Shown in pieces: positions 45,479 to 54,639 of a stretch of DNA of 64,000 bases; the first letter of the stretch is position 1, and the number at the start of each line of letters is the position of its first letter. The DNA comes from Pseudoxanthomonas indica. GTDB taxonomy: Bacteria; Pseudomonadota; Gammaproteobacteria; Xanthomonadales; Xanthomonadaceae. Both the position numbers and the translations under genes were made by a program. A model generated the notes under the pieces. That model was given only the letters and a program-made list of their open reading frames with translations, ran no database searches and was not told the DNA's origin. Where the stretch lies: assembly GCF_900167565.1 (NCBI RefSeq), contig NZ_FUZV01000001.1:1837001-1901000 (forward strand), given 5' to 3'.

Positions 45479-45600
45479 CAGGTTGCGCTGACGGGTGCAA
45501 GCGCCCGACCGCCGCGAGCAGCGGCCTCCACCTTGAGTGGGGATAGCCAAGAGTTTCCCGGTACACGAAGCCCCCGTTGATAGCGGGGGCTTCGCTTTTT
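45479..45600 (+). ncRNA. candidate small RNA downstream of czcA
   Basis: Between the possible promoter and a strong terminator lies about 120 nt with no reading frame of note but several small stems: GGGTGC/GCGCCC (45493-45506), GCCGC/GCGGC (45511-45525) and CCAC/GTGG (45528-45540), then the terminator hairpin (45567-45593). This is the architecture of a stand-alone sRNA. It could equally be just the long 3' end of the czcA transcript. The 5' end is inferred. Confidence 0.4.
45567..45600 (+). terminator. rho-independent terminator
   Basis: Stem GAAGCCCCCG/CGGGGGCTTC with a 7-nt loop TTGATAG, followed by GCTTTTT. It ends plus-strand transcription from the czc operon and/or the candidate sRNA, directly before the stop codon of the convergent small gene. 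Confidence 0.92.
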
Positions 45601-46110
45601 CTAGATCACAGGCTGCAACAGATTCCGGAACTTCTCCGGCTTGCCGCCGGGGCGGAATCCGCGACGCGCATGCGCGCTGAGAATCATCAGGTTGGCGTCC
45701 CATTCCACTGCCGGTGAGGCAGTGCGGAGGGCGAAGAAGATGGCGTACTCGTCACCGTTTTCCAGTTGCGCCGGGCAGAACAGCACATGGTTCCTGCGAT
45801 CCGTGGCAAAGCAGTTCCGTTCCAACAGGCCGGCCACGATGGCAGGCAATGCTCTTCCCAGCTCGGCGCGTTCTGGCGAGAACAACCTGCCTGACGGGTT
45901 ACGGCAGTAGACCTGACTTGGCCTGATCGTCTCGCCGGGCTCGGGGGTCCGGGTGAAGCAATGCATGCTGTAGCTGGCCCTGACCCGGACGTGCCGGACC
46001 TTTGGACGAGACGTGGTCGGCGGCAAGGTGAACGAATGTATCCGCGCGTGGAACTGCGACAGCGGATGGACTTGGCCATCGCACGCGAGGTAGGGGGACC
46101 ACTTGGCCAT
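45601..46110 (-). CDS. phage/plasmid-type small protein of unknown function
   Basis: A 169-residue protein, start MAKWSPYLACDGQVHPLSQF with GGAGG just upstream. Segments such as HVRVRASYSMHCFTRTPEP, RLFSPERAELGRALPAIVAG and LENGDEYAIFFAL resemble small proteins found on prophages, plasmids and integrative elements, some labelled heat-shock or hypothetical. Function unknown. It sits alone and reversed between the czc block and rpmB, which suggests acquired DNA. Confidence 0.7.
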   Translation of the reverse strand: MAKWSPYLACDGQVHPLSQFHARIHSFTLPPTTSRPKVRHVRVRASYSMHCFTRTPEPGETIRPSQVYCRNPSGRLFSPERAELGRALPAIVAGLLERNCFATDRRNHVLFCPAQLENGDEYAIFFALRTASPAVEWDANLMILSAHARRGFRPGGKPEKFRNLLQPVI

Positions 46111-46224
46111 TGCCTCCGCCTGGCTGCGCGCCCAGGGAAGAGGCACTTGCTGTCCGGGCCACCCTAACGACCATCACGAGGGACATTTCGACGGGTTCGT
46201 GAACGCCATCGCCACCCTAAGTGC

Positions 46225-46253
46225 TTGCGGCGCAAGGGAAAGGCCGGCATAAT
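46225..46253 (+). promoter_or_regulatory. sigma70-type promoter of rpmB-rpmG
   Basis: TTGCGG (46225-46230) and CATAAT (46248-46253) are separated by exactly 17 bp, a good match to the consensus. Transcription would begin near 46260, leaving a leader of about 160 nt before rpmB. The rest of the 308-bp gap (46111-46418) holds GC-rich repeats such as GGCCGCGCC but no gene that I can see. Confidence 0.65.
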
Positions 46254-46418
46254 GCGCGGCTCGCTGTGTCCGGTCTGACCGGATTTGCGGCCGGAAGCGC
46301 GATTCCGGCTTGGGGTTACGGCGAGGTTTTGACTGTATCGCGTGGCGTTGGCCTGTTGGCCGCGCCTGGCCGCCGCCTCCCTGGCCAAGGGAAGCAACAA
46401 CTACCTTCGAGGTGCGTA

Positions 46419-46655
46419 ATGTCCCGCGTATGCCAAGTGACCGGCAAGCGTGTGCAGACGGGTAACAACGTCTCCCACGCCAACAACAAGACCCGTCGTC
46501 GTTTCCTGCCCAACCTGCATGAGCGTCGTTTCTGGGTTGCCAGCGAAAACCGCTGGATCAAGCTGAAAGTTTCCGCGCATGCACTGCGCACCATCGACAA
46601 GAACGGCATCGACTCCGTTCTGGCCGAGCTGCGCGCCCGCGGCGAAAAGGTCTGA
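46419..46655 (+). CDS. rpmB: 50S ribosomal protein L28
   Basis: A 78-residue ribosomal protein, the standard length. [36 protein letters not shown] and [17 protein letters not shown] match L28. The ATG at 46419 is the family start; a longer upstream frame is non-homologous. rpmG follows after 13 bp with its own GAGGAG ribosome site. Confidence 0.98.
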   Translation: MSRVCQVTGKRVQTGNNVSHANNKTRRRFLPNLHERRFWVASENRWIKLKVSAHALRTIDKNGIDSVLAELRARGEKV

Positions 46656-46668
46656 GGAGTAATCAACC

Positions 46669-46833
46669 ATGGCATCCAAGCGCGACAAGATCCGTCTGAT
46701 TTCCTCGGCCAACACCGGCCATTTCTACACGACGGACAAGAACAAGAAGAACACCCCGGGCAAGATGGAAATCAAGAAGTACGACCCGGTCGTGCGCAAG
46801 CACGTGATCTACAAGGAAGGCAAGATCAAGTAA
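46669..46833 (+). CDS. rpmG: 50S ribosomal protein L33
   Basis: A 54-residue ribosomal protein, read directly from the sequence: [40 protein letters not shown] and [14 protein letters not shown]. The length and sequence are typical of gammaproteobacterial L33 without zinc-binding Cys pairs (the C-minus type). TGAGGAG precedes the start. It forms an operon with rpmB and ends at a strong terminator. Confidence 0.98.
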   Translation: MASKRDKIRLISSANTGHFYTTDKNKKNTPGKMEIKKYDPVVRKHVIYKEGKIK

Positions 46834-46871
46834 GCCGAGCGGCGCCAGGCGCCCCTTCGACTTCGAACTGA

Positions 46872-46901
46872 AGAAACCCGCCGCAAGGCGGGTTTCTTTT
46901 T
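46872..46901 (+). terminator. rho-independent terminator of rpmB-rpmG
   Basis: Perfect 11-bp stem AGAAACCCGCC/GGCGGGTTTCT with GCAA loop, followed by a T-run, 39 bp after the rpmG stop. Confidence 0.95.
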
Positions 46902-46950
46902 GCCTGCACGTTTTGCCAGAATCGAGCGGTCTCTCTCCGACGGGGCGCGC

Positions 46951-48360
46951 ATGGACTGGTCCGCTGGCACCGCCTTCCTGATCGTCGACTGGCTGATCCG
47001 CCTGGCCGCGTTGTTGTGGATACCCAGCCGCACCTCGCCGGCCGCCGCACGCAGCTGGATGTTGCTGGTCGGCTTCGTGCCGCTGTTCGGCCTGCCGGCT
47101 TACCTGTTGCTGGGCCATCCGTGGTTGTCGCGCCAGCGCATCGAGCGGCAGGCGCGCGCCAACCAGGTCATCCGCGAAGAACAGCAACCCCTGCGCGCGC
47201 TGCGCTGGCAGCCCGATGGCGGAGTGGCGGCGGAAATGGCGCCGCTGGTGGAAACCCAGGGTGCGTTCATGCCGGTGCACGGCAACGCGGTCCATCTGTG
47301 GGGCGAATACGACGCCTCGCTCGAGGCCCTGATCGGCGCCATCGACAGCGCGCAATCGCGCGTGCACCTGCTCTACTACCTGATGTTCGATGACCCCGTG
47401 GGGGACAGCATCGCCGCTGCGCTCGCGCGTGCCGCGCAACGCGGGGTGACCTGCCGGTTGTTGCTGGATGCGGTTGGCGCCAAGCGCGGCCTGCGCCGCT
47501 ATCGGCGTTCGCTGATGCAGGCGGGCGTGCAGGTGCACGAACTGCTGCCGGGTGGCCTGCGCTGGCGACGCAGTGGCCGCATGGACCTGCGCAACCACCG
47601 CAAGATCGCCGTCATCGACGGACAGATCGGATTCGTCGGTTCGCAGAACCTGGCCAGCGCCGATTTCATTGCCGGCTATCCCAACCGCGAACTGGTGGCA
47701 CAGGTGCGCGGCCCCGTCGTTTCGCATCTGGATGCGGTGTTCGCCAGCGACTGGTACATCGAAACGGGCGAGCGCCTGCATGTGGAGAACGAGCAGCCGA
47801 CCTGCGCCGATGATGTGCCCGCGCAGTTGCTGCCCAGCGGCCCGGCGTATCCGTTCGAGAATGCGCGCGATGCGGTCAACGCGCTGATCCATCTGGCCAA
47901 GCGACGGATCGTGCTGGCCACCCCCTACTTCGTTCCCGATGACGCCACCCTCAGCGCCTTGCGGATTGCCGCCCTGTCCGGCGTGCAGGTGCAGTTGATC
48001 CTGTCGGCACGCAACAACCAGCGCCTGACCGCATGGGCGCAGGAGTCCTACTACGCCGAGCTGCTTGCGTGCGGCGTGGATATCGCCCTGTACGAACCGC
48101 GCTTCCTGCACGCCAAGCATTTGAGCGTGGATGAGGACGTGGTGCTGGTCGGCTCCATCAATCTGGACATCCGCTCATTCGCCTTGAATGCCGAGATTGG
48201 CCTGCTGTGCTACGACGCGCGCCTGGTAGCCGAGTTGCGTGCACTGGAAGCGGAGTATTTGCGCCAGTCACGCCACGTGTCGGCGCAGGAGTGGGCGCGA
48301 CGACCTGCCTGGCGCCGCAGTCGCGACGGCATTGCGCGCCTGGCCGACTCGTTGATGTAA
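46951..48360 (+). CDS. cls: cardiolipin synthase (phospholipase D family)
   Basis: A 469-residue membrane enzyme condensing phosphatidylglycerol into cardiolipin. Two N-terminal helices are followed by two PLD domains with complete HKD motifs: His216/Lys218/Asp223 in LRNHRKIAVIDG and His387/Lys389/Asp394 in LHAKHLSVDEDVVLVGSINL. ATPYFVPDDATLSALRIAAL is also typical. The ATG at 46951 gives the usual N-terminus (MDWSAGTAFLIVDWLIRLAA). It is a single gene after the rpmG terminator. Confidence 0.94.
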   Translation: MDWSAGTAFLIVDWLIRLAALLWIPSRTSPAAARSWMLLVGFVPLFGLPAYLLLGHPWLSRQRIERQARANQVIREEQQPLRALRWQPDGGVAAEMAPLVETQGAFMPVHGNAVHLWGEYDASLEALIGAIDSAQSRVHLLYYLMFDDPVGDSIAAALARAAQRGVTCRLLLDAVGAKRGLRRYRRSLMQAGVQVHELLPGGLRWRRSGRMDLRNHRKIAVIDGQIGFVGSQNLASADFIAGYPNRELVAQVRGPVVSHLDAVFASDWYIETGERLHVENEQPTCADDVPAQLLPSGPAYPFENARDAVNALIHLAKRRIVLATPYFVPDDATLSALRIAALSGVQVQLILSARNNQRLTAWAQESYYAELLACGVDIALYEPRFLHAKHLSVDEDVVLVGSINLDIRSFALNAEIGLLCYDARLVAELRALEAEYLRQSRHVSAQEWARRPAWRRSRDGIARLADSLM

Positions 48361-48450
48361 GCAGAAGTGAAAATTTTGTTTGCGTTTGAATACACCTGCA
48401 CATGCCGAACCAGCATGAGGCCGCGTAGTCCAATCGACTAGAATGCCGGC

Positions 48451-49821
48451 ATGACCAGCGCCAACGCGGGCCTCGCCCATGACATCGCCATCGTCGGGGG
48501 AGGAGCCGCCGGCGTGCTCGTGGCCATTCAATTGCTGCGCCAGGCGCGCAAGCCGTTGCGCATTGCCTTGCTGGAGCCGCAGCCGGTGCTTGCCCAGGGC
48601 GTGGCCTATGCCACGCCTTATCCCGAGCACGTCTTGAACGTGCCCGCGCAGAAGATGAGCGCGCTGCCGGATCAACCGGACGACTTTCTCGATTTTGTCG
48701 CCGCTGACGATGCGGACGAACGCGCCCGGCTTGCACCGGCGTTCCTGGAACGTCGCCGCTATGGCGACTATCTGCGCGCCCGCCTGGCCGAGGCCATGGT
48801 GACCAGCACCGCGACGCTGGAACACGTGCAACAGTCGGTGGTCACGCTGCACAGGCACGCCGGCCGGCTGCATCTGGGTCTGCAGGATGGCAGCTCCCTG
48901 GAGTGCGCGCGCGTGGTGCTGGCGGTGGGCAACCGCCCACGTCCGCTGCCGGCGCGTGGTGCATCGTCGCTGGCGCCGGGCGCACTGACCGGGGCGTGGG
49001 ATTTCGAGGCCGTGCGCGCCATTCCGCAGGATGCCAGCCTGTGCATCGTGGGGTCCGGTCTGAGCATGGTCGATGCCGTGCTGAGTTTCGTCGCCACCGG
49101 GCATCGTGGCCGCATCCAAGTGTTGTCACGCCACGGCTGGTGGCCGCAGCCGCATGCCGCCGCGGCCAAGCTGGACTTCGACGCGGGCCAGCTGATGTCG
49201 CTGGGCCTGCGGGCGCGGTTGCGCGTGTTGCGCCGGGCCGCACGCAAGGCGATGGCCGCCGGTCAGCCCTGGCAGGCGTTGATGGAAACGCTGCGACCGC
49301 ACGGTCAGGCCCTGTGGGCGAGCTTGTCCGCGGCCGATCAACGTCGCTTCCTGCGGCACCTGGTGCGCCTGTGGGACGTGCATCGTCATCGCATCGCCAG
49401 CGACGTGCATGCGCGCATGCAGACGTTGATCGACAGTGGCCAGCTGCGCGTGCATCGCGGCCGCCTGGATGCGGTGATGCAATCCGGCCGTTGCGTGCGC
49501 GTGGCGGCGGTGACCCGTGCCGGCAAGGAATTGCACTTCGACGTTGATCATGTGATCAACGCCACCGGTGTGGAATTGCGCGTGCCGACCATGCGCAATG
49601 CCCTGCTCACCCAGATGCTCGGCGATGGCTTGCTGCAGCCGGGCCCGCATGGCATCGGCGTGGCCACCGTCGGCGATGGCCAGGTCCTGGACGCACACGG
49701 GCAGGTGCAGGACGACGTGGTCGCGCTGGGCAGCCTGCGCGTGGGCGATCTGTGGGAAAGCACCGCCATACCGGAATTGCGCGGCCAGGCCGAGCACGCC
49801 GCCCGCGTCCTGCTGGCGTAG
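48451..49821 (+). CDS. FAD/NAD(P)-binding protein (YdhS-like)
   Basis: A 456-residue flavoprotein. DIAIVGGGAAGVLVAIQLLR is the N-terminal FAD-binding fingerprint. EPQPVLAQGVAYATPYPEHV, LNVPAQKMSALPD, and the second dinucleotide motif LCIVGSGLSMVDAVLSF fit the FAD-NAD(P)-binding (PF13454) family, including E. coli YdhS and hydroxyacylglutathione-associated oxidoreductases. The substrate is unknown. It ends HAARVLLA; the next gene begins 91 bp downstream. Confidence 0.85.
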   Translation: MTSANAGLAHDIAIVGGGAAGVLVAIQLLRQARKPLRIALLEPQPVLAQGVAYATPYPEHVLNVPAQKMSALPDQPDDFLDFVAADDADERARLAPAFLERRRYGDYLRARLAEAMVTSTATLEHVQQSVVTLHRHAGRLHLGLQDGSSLECARVVLAVGNRPRPLPARGASSLAPGALTGAWDFEAVRAIPQDASLCIVGSGLSMVDAVLSFVATGHRGRIQVLSRHGWWPQPHAAAAKLDFDAGQLMSLGLRARLRVLRRAARKAMAAGQPWQALMETLRPHGQALWASLSAADQRRFLRHLVRLWDVHRHRIASDVHARMQTLIDSGQLRVHRGRLDAVMQSGRCVRVAAVTRAGKELHFDVDHVINATGVELRVPTMRNALLTQMLGDGLLQPGPHGIGVATVGDGQVLDAHGQVQDDVVALGSLRVGDLWESTAIPELRGQAEHAARVLLA

Positions 49822-49912
49822 CGGTCACCTTGCCCATTGACAGCTGCCGCACGGGCGGCGACTTTGCCCCCTGCAGCTGCCCACCCAGGCGGCGATTCCC
49901 CGGGACAGGCGC

Positions 49913-52900
49913 GTGATTTCCAGCTGGATCCTGCTGTTGGTCTCCGTCGCCTACGCGGCCCTGCTGTTTGGCGTGGCGTGGTGGGGTGATCGGCGGCCGA
50001 TGTACCCGGACCGGCCGTGGCTGCGGCCGGTGGTCTACAGCCTGGCGTTGGCAGTGTATTGCTCGTCGTGGACGTTCTACGGCGCAGTCGGCAGCGCGGT
50101 GCGCAACGGCGTGGGGTATCTGCCGATCTACCTGGGTCCGCTGCTGCTGCTGCTGTTCGGCTGGCGCATCATCGAACGGCTGGCACTGATCGCGCGCAGC
50201 GAGAACACGGTCTCCATCGCCGACTTCATTTCTTCGCGCTATGGCCGCTCGCGGCACCTGGCCGCACTGGTCACGGTCATCGCCTTGATCGGCGTGGTGC
50301 CTTACCTGGCCCTGCAGTACAAGGCGGTGGCGATGAGCCTGAGCGTGCTGACCGGCCAGGCCGGCGGTTCCAGCCATGGCTTCTTTTCCGATCCGGCACT
50401 GTACGTGGCCTTGCTGATGGCCTTGTTTGCCGCGCTGTTCGGCACGCGCCAGGTGGACGCTACCGAACACCACCACGGCATGATGTTGGCCATCGCGCTG
50501 GAGTCGATGGTGAAGCTGGTGGCGATGATCGCCATCGGCCTGTTTGCCTACCTCTGGTTGGGTCATCGCGACATCGACGTGACCGAGTCGGCGCGCACCC
50601 TGTTCGAGAATGCGCCGCCGGTGGGCTTCATCGCGCAGTCGCTGCTGGGGTTCCTGGCCATCGTCTGCCTGCCGCGCCAGTTCCATGTGGCGGTGGTGGA
50701 ATGCAGCGACGTGGGCGATATCCGCAAGGCACGCTGGTTGTTTGGCGCTTACCTGGTGTTGTTCTCGGTGATGGTCATCCCGGTCGCCGCCGCCGGCGTG
50801 GCGGCGTTCGGATCCGGCAGCAACGTGGCCGACGACAGTTACGTGCTGGCCCTGCCGCTCTCCGACGGCAGCAAGGCGCTGGCGCTGATTGCCTACGTGG
50901 GTGGCTTCTCCGCTGCCACCGGCATGGTGATCGTGGCGAGCATCGCGCTGGCGACGATGGTCAGCAACGACCTGGTGATGCCGGTGCTGCTTCGCCGCGG
51001 CTGGGCCGAGCATCACGCCGAGGCCGACGTGGCCTCGCGGGTGTTGTGGATACGCCGGCTGGCGATCCTGCTGCTGGCCCTGACCGCCTACTCGTATTAC
51101 CGCGGCAGCAGCAATGACAGCACGCTGGCCTCGTATGGGCTGATGGCGTTCGCGGCGGTGGCGCAGTTCGCGCCCGGGCTGATTGGCGGCCTGTACTGGC
51201 GCGGCGCCAGCCGACGCGGCGTGGAAGCCGGCATGCTGCTGGGCTTCGGCACGTGGATCTACACCCTGCTGCTGCCGACGATGACGCAGGCGGGCTGGTT
51301 CCATCCGGATTGGGTGGCGACCGGTCCCTTTGGCATTGCCTGGTTGCGACCGCACCAGCTGTTCGGCCTGAGCGGCTGGGATGCGCTCACGCATGGCACC
51401 TTCTGGTCGCTGCTGATCAACACCGGCGCGATGATGGTGGTTTCGGCACGCTGGCGACCGGGCGTGGATGATCGCTTGCGCGCGGCCCCGTTCCTGGATC
51501 CCTACGCGCAACGGCCGGCGCTGGCCGCGGGTGAATGGCCGGGCAGCGTGCGGGTCGGCGATCTGCAGACGCTGGCCGAGCGGGTAGTCGGCGAGCGCCA
51601 TGCGCGGCGCGCCTTTGCCGAGCAGGCGCAATCACTGGGCCGCGAAGTACAACCCCAGGTCACCGCGGATCGCGCCTGGGTGCAGTTCACCGAACGCCTG
51701 CTGGCCGCGGCGATCGGCGCGGCCTCCGCACGCATCGTGCTGACCAGCGTGCTGCGTGGCTCGGGCATGGAGCTGGGCGAAGTGGTGGCGGTGCTGGATC
51801 AGGCCGGCCAGGAACTGCGCTTCAATCGCGAGATCCTTTCCACCACGCTGGAGAACATCGCCGCCGGCGTGAGCGTGGTCGACCCGGAGATGCGCCTGGT
51901 GGCCTGGAACCGCAGCTACCAGGTGATGTTCGGCTACCCCGACGGCATGTTGTACGTGGGTCGCCCGGTGGCCGATCTGATCCGCTACAACGCCGAGAAG
52001 GGCGAACTGGGCGAAGGCGATGTCGATGTGCAGATTGGCCGGCGCATCGCCTACATGCGCGCCGGCTCACCGCATGTGTTCGAGCGCGTGCTGAGCGACG
52101 GCCAGATCATCGAGATGCGCGGCCAGGCGTTGCCCGGTGGCGGCTATGTCACCAGTTACAACGACATCACCGACTTCAAGCGTGCCGAGCAGGCGTTGCG
52201 CGAAGCCAACGAGAACCTGGAGCAGCGCGTGGCCGAGCGCAGCCAGGCGGCCGAGGCGGCGCAGCAATCCAAGACGCGCTTCCTCGCCGCGATCAGCCAT
52301 GACGTATTGCAGCCGTTGAACGCGGCGCGCCTGTTCGCCTCGGCCTTGCGCGACGGCGAGCACGACGAATCCCAGCGGCATCTGGCCGAGCGCGTGGATG
52401 CCTCGTTGCGCGCCGCCGAAGAACTGCTCGATGGCCTGCTCGATGTTTCGCGCCTGGACGCTGGCGGCCTACGCGTGGAGATCGCGGACTTCGACGCCGG
52501 CGAACTGCTGCGCGAGCTGGCGGCCCAGTACGCCCCCATCGCGGCCGGGCGCGGCCTGGATCTGCGCGTGCATGCGCCACGGTTGGCGGTGCGCACCGAT
52601 CGCCGGCTGCTGCGGCGCGTGCTGCAGAACTTCCTCGCCAACGCACTGCGCTATACCCGTCAGGGTCGCATCGTGATCGGCCTGCGGCCACGCGGTGACA
52701 AGGTCTCGCTGCAGGTGTGGGACAGCGGCCCGGGCATTCCGGAAAACCACATGCGCCAGATCTACGAGGAATTCCATCGCTACCAGCAGCCCTTCGACTG
52801 GGGCGAGCGCGGGCTGGGCCTGGGCCTGTCGATCTGCCAGCGCATCTCGCGGTTGCTCGGCCATCACCTGGATGCACGCAGCGTGGTGGATCGCGGCAGC

Positions 52901-53365
52901 ATGTTCTCGATCGTGGTGCCGCGTGCCGCCACCGCCACGTTGCGTGCACCGGCGACACGGCGCGCCCCGGCGCTTGACTCGCTTTCCGGCCTGACCGTGC
53001 TGTGCGTGGACAATGATCACGAGATCCTGGAAGGCATGCGCGCGCTCCTCGGCCGCTGGCAGGTGCAGGTGTTGACCGCGCTGACCGTGGATGAGGCGCT
53101 GCGACAGGTCGTGCAGGCGCCGACGGTGATGCTGGTCGACTACCACCTGCATGATCGCCTGGACGGGCTGGATACCCTGGACGCGCTGCGTGCCGCTTGT
53201 CCGGGGCCGATTGCCGGCGCCCTGCTCACCGCCGACGGCCGCGACGAACTCAAGCAACGCGCGCGCGATCGCGGCTACCGGTTGCTGACAAAGCCTGTCA
53301 AGCCGGCCTCGCTACGCGCCTTCCTGGCCGCGCACTACGACAGCCGCCAGCGTCAGGACGCCTGA
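49913..53365 (+). CDS. hybrid sensor histidine kinase with sodium/solute symporter domain (CrbS/MxtR-like)
   Basis: A 1150-residue protein from a GTG start (no nearby ATG fits). Residues 1-~500 form an SSS-type transporter of about 13 helices (VAYAALLFGVAWWGDRRPMY, CLPRQFHVAVVECSDV). Then come a PAS domain (STTLENIAAGVSVVDPEMRL), a coiled coil, a histidine kinase with His796 (AISHDVLQPLNAARLFASAL), an ATPase domain (DSGPGIPENHMRQIYEEFHR) and a receiver with Asp1076 (MLVDYHLHDRLDGLD). This layout is CrbS/MxtR/CbrA. The LuxR-type regulator next to acs at 58.1 kb is its likely partner. It overlaps the next convergent gene by 13 bp. Confidence 0.9.
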   Translation: MISSWILLLVSVAYAALLFGVAWWGDRRPMYPDRPWLRPVVYSLALAVYCSSWTFYGAVGSAVRNGVGYLPIYLGPLLLLLFGWRIIERLALIARSENTVSIADFISSRYGRSRHLAALVTVIALIGVVPYLALQYKAVAMSLSVLTGQAGGSSHGFFSDPALYVALLMALFAALFGTRQVDATEHHHGMMLAIALESMVKLVAMIAIGLFAYLWLGHRDIDVTESARTLFENAPPVGFIAQSLLGFLAIVCLPRQFHVAVVECSDVGDIRKARWLFGAYLVLFSVMVIPVAAAGVAAFGSGSNVADDSYVLALPLSDGSKALALIAYVGGFSAATGMVIVASIALATMVSNDLVMPVLLRRGWAEHHAEADVASRVLWIRRLAILLLALTAYSYYRGSSNDSTLASYGLMAFAAVAQFAPGLIGGLYWRGASRRGVEAGMLLGFGTWIYTLLLPTMTQAGWFHPDWVATGPFGIAWLRPHQLFGLSGWDALTHGTFWSLLINTGAMMVVSARWRPGVDDRLRAAPFLDPYAQRPALAAGEWPGSVRVGDLQTLAERVVGERHARRAFAEQAQSLGREVQPQVTADRAWVQFTERLLAAAIGAASARIVLTSVLRGSGMELGEVVAVLDQAGQELRFNREILSTTLENIAAGVSVVDPEMRLVAWNRSYQVMFGYPDGMLYVGRPVADLIRYNAEKGELGEGDVDVQIGRRIAYMRAGSPHVFERVLSDGQIIEMRGQALPGGGYVTSYNDITDFKRAEQALREANENLEQRVAERSQAAEAAQQSKTRFLAAISHDVLQPLNAARLFASALRDGEHDESQRHLAERVDASLRAAEELLDGLLDVSRLDAGGLRVEIADFDAGELLRELAAQYAPIAAGRGLDLRVHAPRLAVRTDRRLLRRVLQNFLANALRYTRQGRIVIGLRPRGDKVSLQVWDSGPGIPENHMRQIYEEFHRYQQPFDWGERGLGLGLSICQRISRLLGHHLDARSVVDRGSMFSIVVPRAATATLRAPATRRAPALDSLSGLTVLCVDNDHEILEGMRALLGRWQVQVLTALTVDEALRQVVQAPTVMLVDYHLHDRLDGLDTLDALRAACPGPIAGALLTADGRDELKQRARDRGYRLLTKPVKPASLRAFLAAHYDSRQRQDA

Positions 53366-54639
53366 GGCCGGGCGGGCCGCAACTGCAGGCGCGCACAGGT
53401 ACCGCCGCCCGGCGCGGGTTCGATGTCCAGGCGCCAGCCCAGGTGATCGCACAGGCGCGCGATCAGATCCAGGCCGATGCCGCCGCCATCGCGACCTTCG
53501 CCGCGCGCGAGCCGGGCATACAACTGGCTGATCTCTTCCGGGCTCATGCCATGCCCCGGATCGATGATGGTGACGGTGGCGTCCGGATCAAGTCGCACGC
53601 TGACGGTACCGCTGTCGCTGTTTTCGATGGCGTTGCGCAACAGGTTGCCAATCGCCGCCTGGACGATGCTGATCGGCGCCACCACGGTCACCGCGGGCGG
53701 CGGCTCGAGCTGCACATCCAGATGCTTGCCCAGGCCAAGGTGGCGATGGTCGTCGAGGATTTCCGGCAGCAGCTCATCCAGCGCCACGTTGTCGCTGACC
53801 GCGGCCAGTCGTTGCGGATCCTTGGCCAGCACCAGCAGCAGCGAGATCAACTGTTCGATCTGGCGGGTACTGCGCAGCACGCGCTGGATCTGTTCGCGCG
53901 CCAGCGGCGGCAAGCCCTCCTGCTGGACCGCCAACTGCGCTGCGCCGCCGATGACCGCGATCGGTGTGCGTAGTTCGTGGCTGGCGCTGTTGATGAAGGC
54001 GCGCTCGCGCTCGACGAAGCGATCGCTGCGGCGCAGGTAGTCATTGAACGCATCGGCGATCACCTGCAGCTCGGCGCTCGCCTCATCGGCCACGTTGAGT
54101 TGCTGGCTGGCCTGCTCCGGTCGCAGGCGCACGATGTCGCCGGCCAGGGTGCTCAAGGGCCGGATCGCGCGCCCCAGCGCCCATGCCAGCAGCAGCCCCA
54201 GCAGCAGCACGGCGGTGAACATGCCGGCGACTATGCCGCTGCTGATGGCCAGTTCCAGGCCCTCGAACTCGGTGATGTCCAGGGCAATCGCGACGCGGCC
54301 GTCGGGCTGATCCTGGACCATCACCACGCGCAGCTTGCCTTCCACCCATTGGTCGTCATGCAGGCCCGGACCCAGCGCGCGCAGTACTTTGGGCGGCGGC
54401 GGTGAATCGTCCCACCGGTACAGGTGCATGTCGTCGGTATCGGTCCACTCGTAATCGGGATCCGCGGCGCGACGCTCCTGGTAGTGGTGCAGTTCGGCGC
54501 GCAGGAGTGACTCCCACACCATGCGCTCGGCTTCCTCGTTCACCACCAGGCCGCCGATGAAGATGGCAACGGACAGCAGCGACACGTAGATCAGCAGCCA
54601 ACCGAGGATGCGCCGCCGCAGTCCGTGCCTAGTGGCCAT
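53353..54639 (-). CDS. sensor histidine kinase (ColS/PmrB-like)
   Basis: A 428-residue kinase. Two membrane helices (14-33, 135-158) flank a ~100-residue periplasmic sensor that is rich in Asp/Glu/Pro and begins NEEAERMVWES, with an ExxE pattern seen in metal-sensing ColS/PmrB proteins. HAMP-like and dimerisation regions follow, with His221 in SASHELRTPIAVIGG. ATPase motifs include NLLRNAIENSD, VTIIDPGHGMSPEEI and GGGIGLDLIARLCDHLGWRL. It overlaps its response-regulator gene by 11 bp and converges on the hybrid-kinase gene. Confidence 0.88.
   Translation of the reverse strand: MATRHGLRRRILGWLLIYVSLLSVAIFIGGLVVNEEAERMVWESLLRAELHHYQERRAADPDYEWTDTDDMHLYRWDDSPPPPKVLRALGPGLHDDQWVEGKLRVVMVQDQPDGRVAIALDITEFEGLELAISSGIVAGMFTAVLLLGLLLAWALGRAIRPLSTLAGDIVRLRPEQASQQLNVADEASAELQVIADAFNDYLRRSDRFVERERAFINSASHELRTPIAVIGGAAQLAVQQEGLPPLAREQIQRVLRSTRQIEQLISLLLVLAKDPQRLAAVSDNVALDELLPEILDDHRHLGLGKHLDVQLEPPPAVTVVAPISIVQAAIGNLLRNAIENSDSGTVSVRLDPDATVTIIDPGHGMSPEEISQLYARLARGEGRDGGGIGLDLIARLCDHLGWRLDIEPAPGGGTCARLQLRPARPQAS

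Noticed and set aside
45479..45600. tRNA or known structured RNA such as tmRNA or 6S
   Set aside because: No cloverleaf, no CCA or T-loop sequence, no closing 5'-3' stem; only small local hairpins, so kept as a candidate sRNA.
46254..46418. riboswitch in the rpmB leader
   Set aside because: The leader is GC-rich with simple repeats but shows no recognisable aptamer core; a plain or ribosomal-protein-controlled leader is enough.
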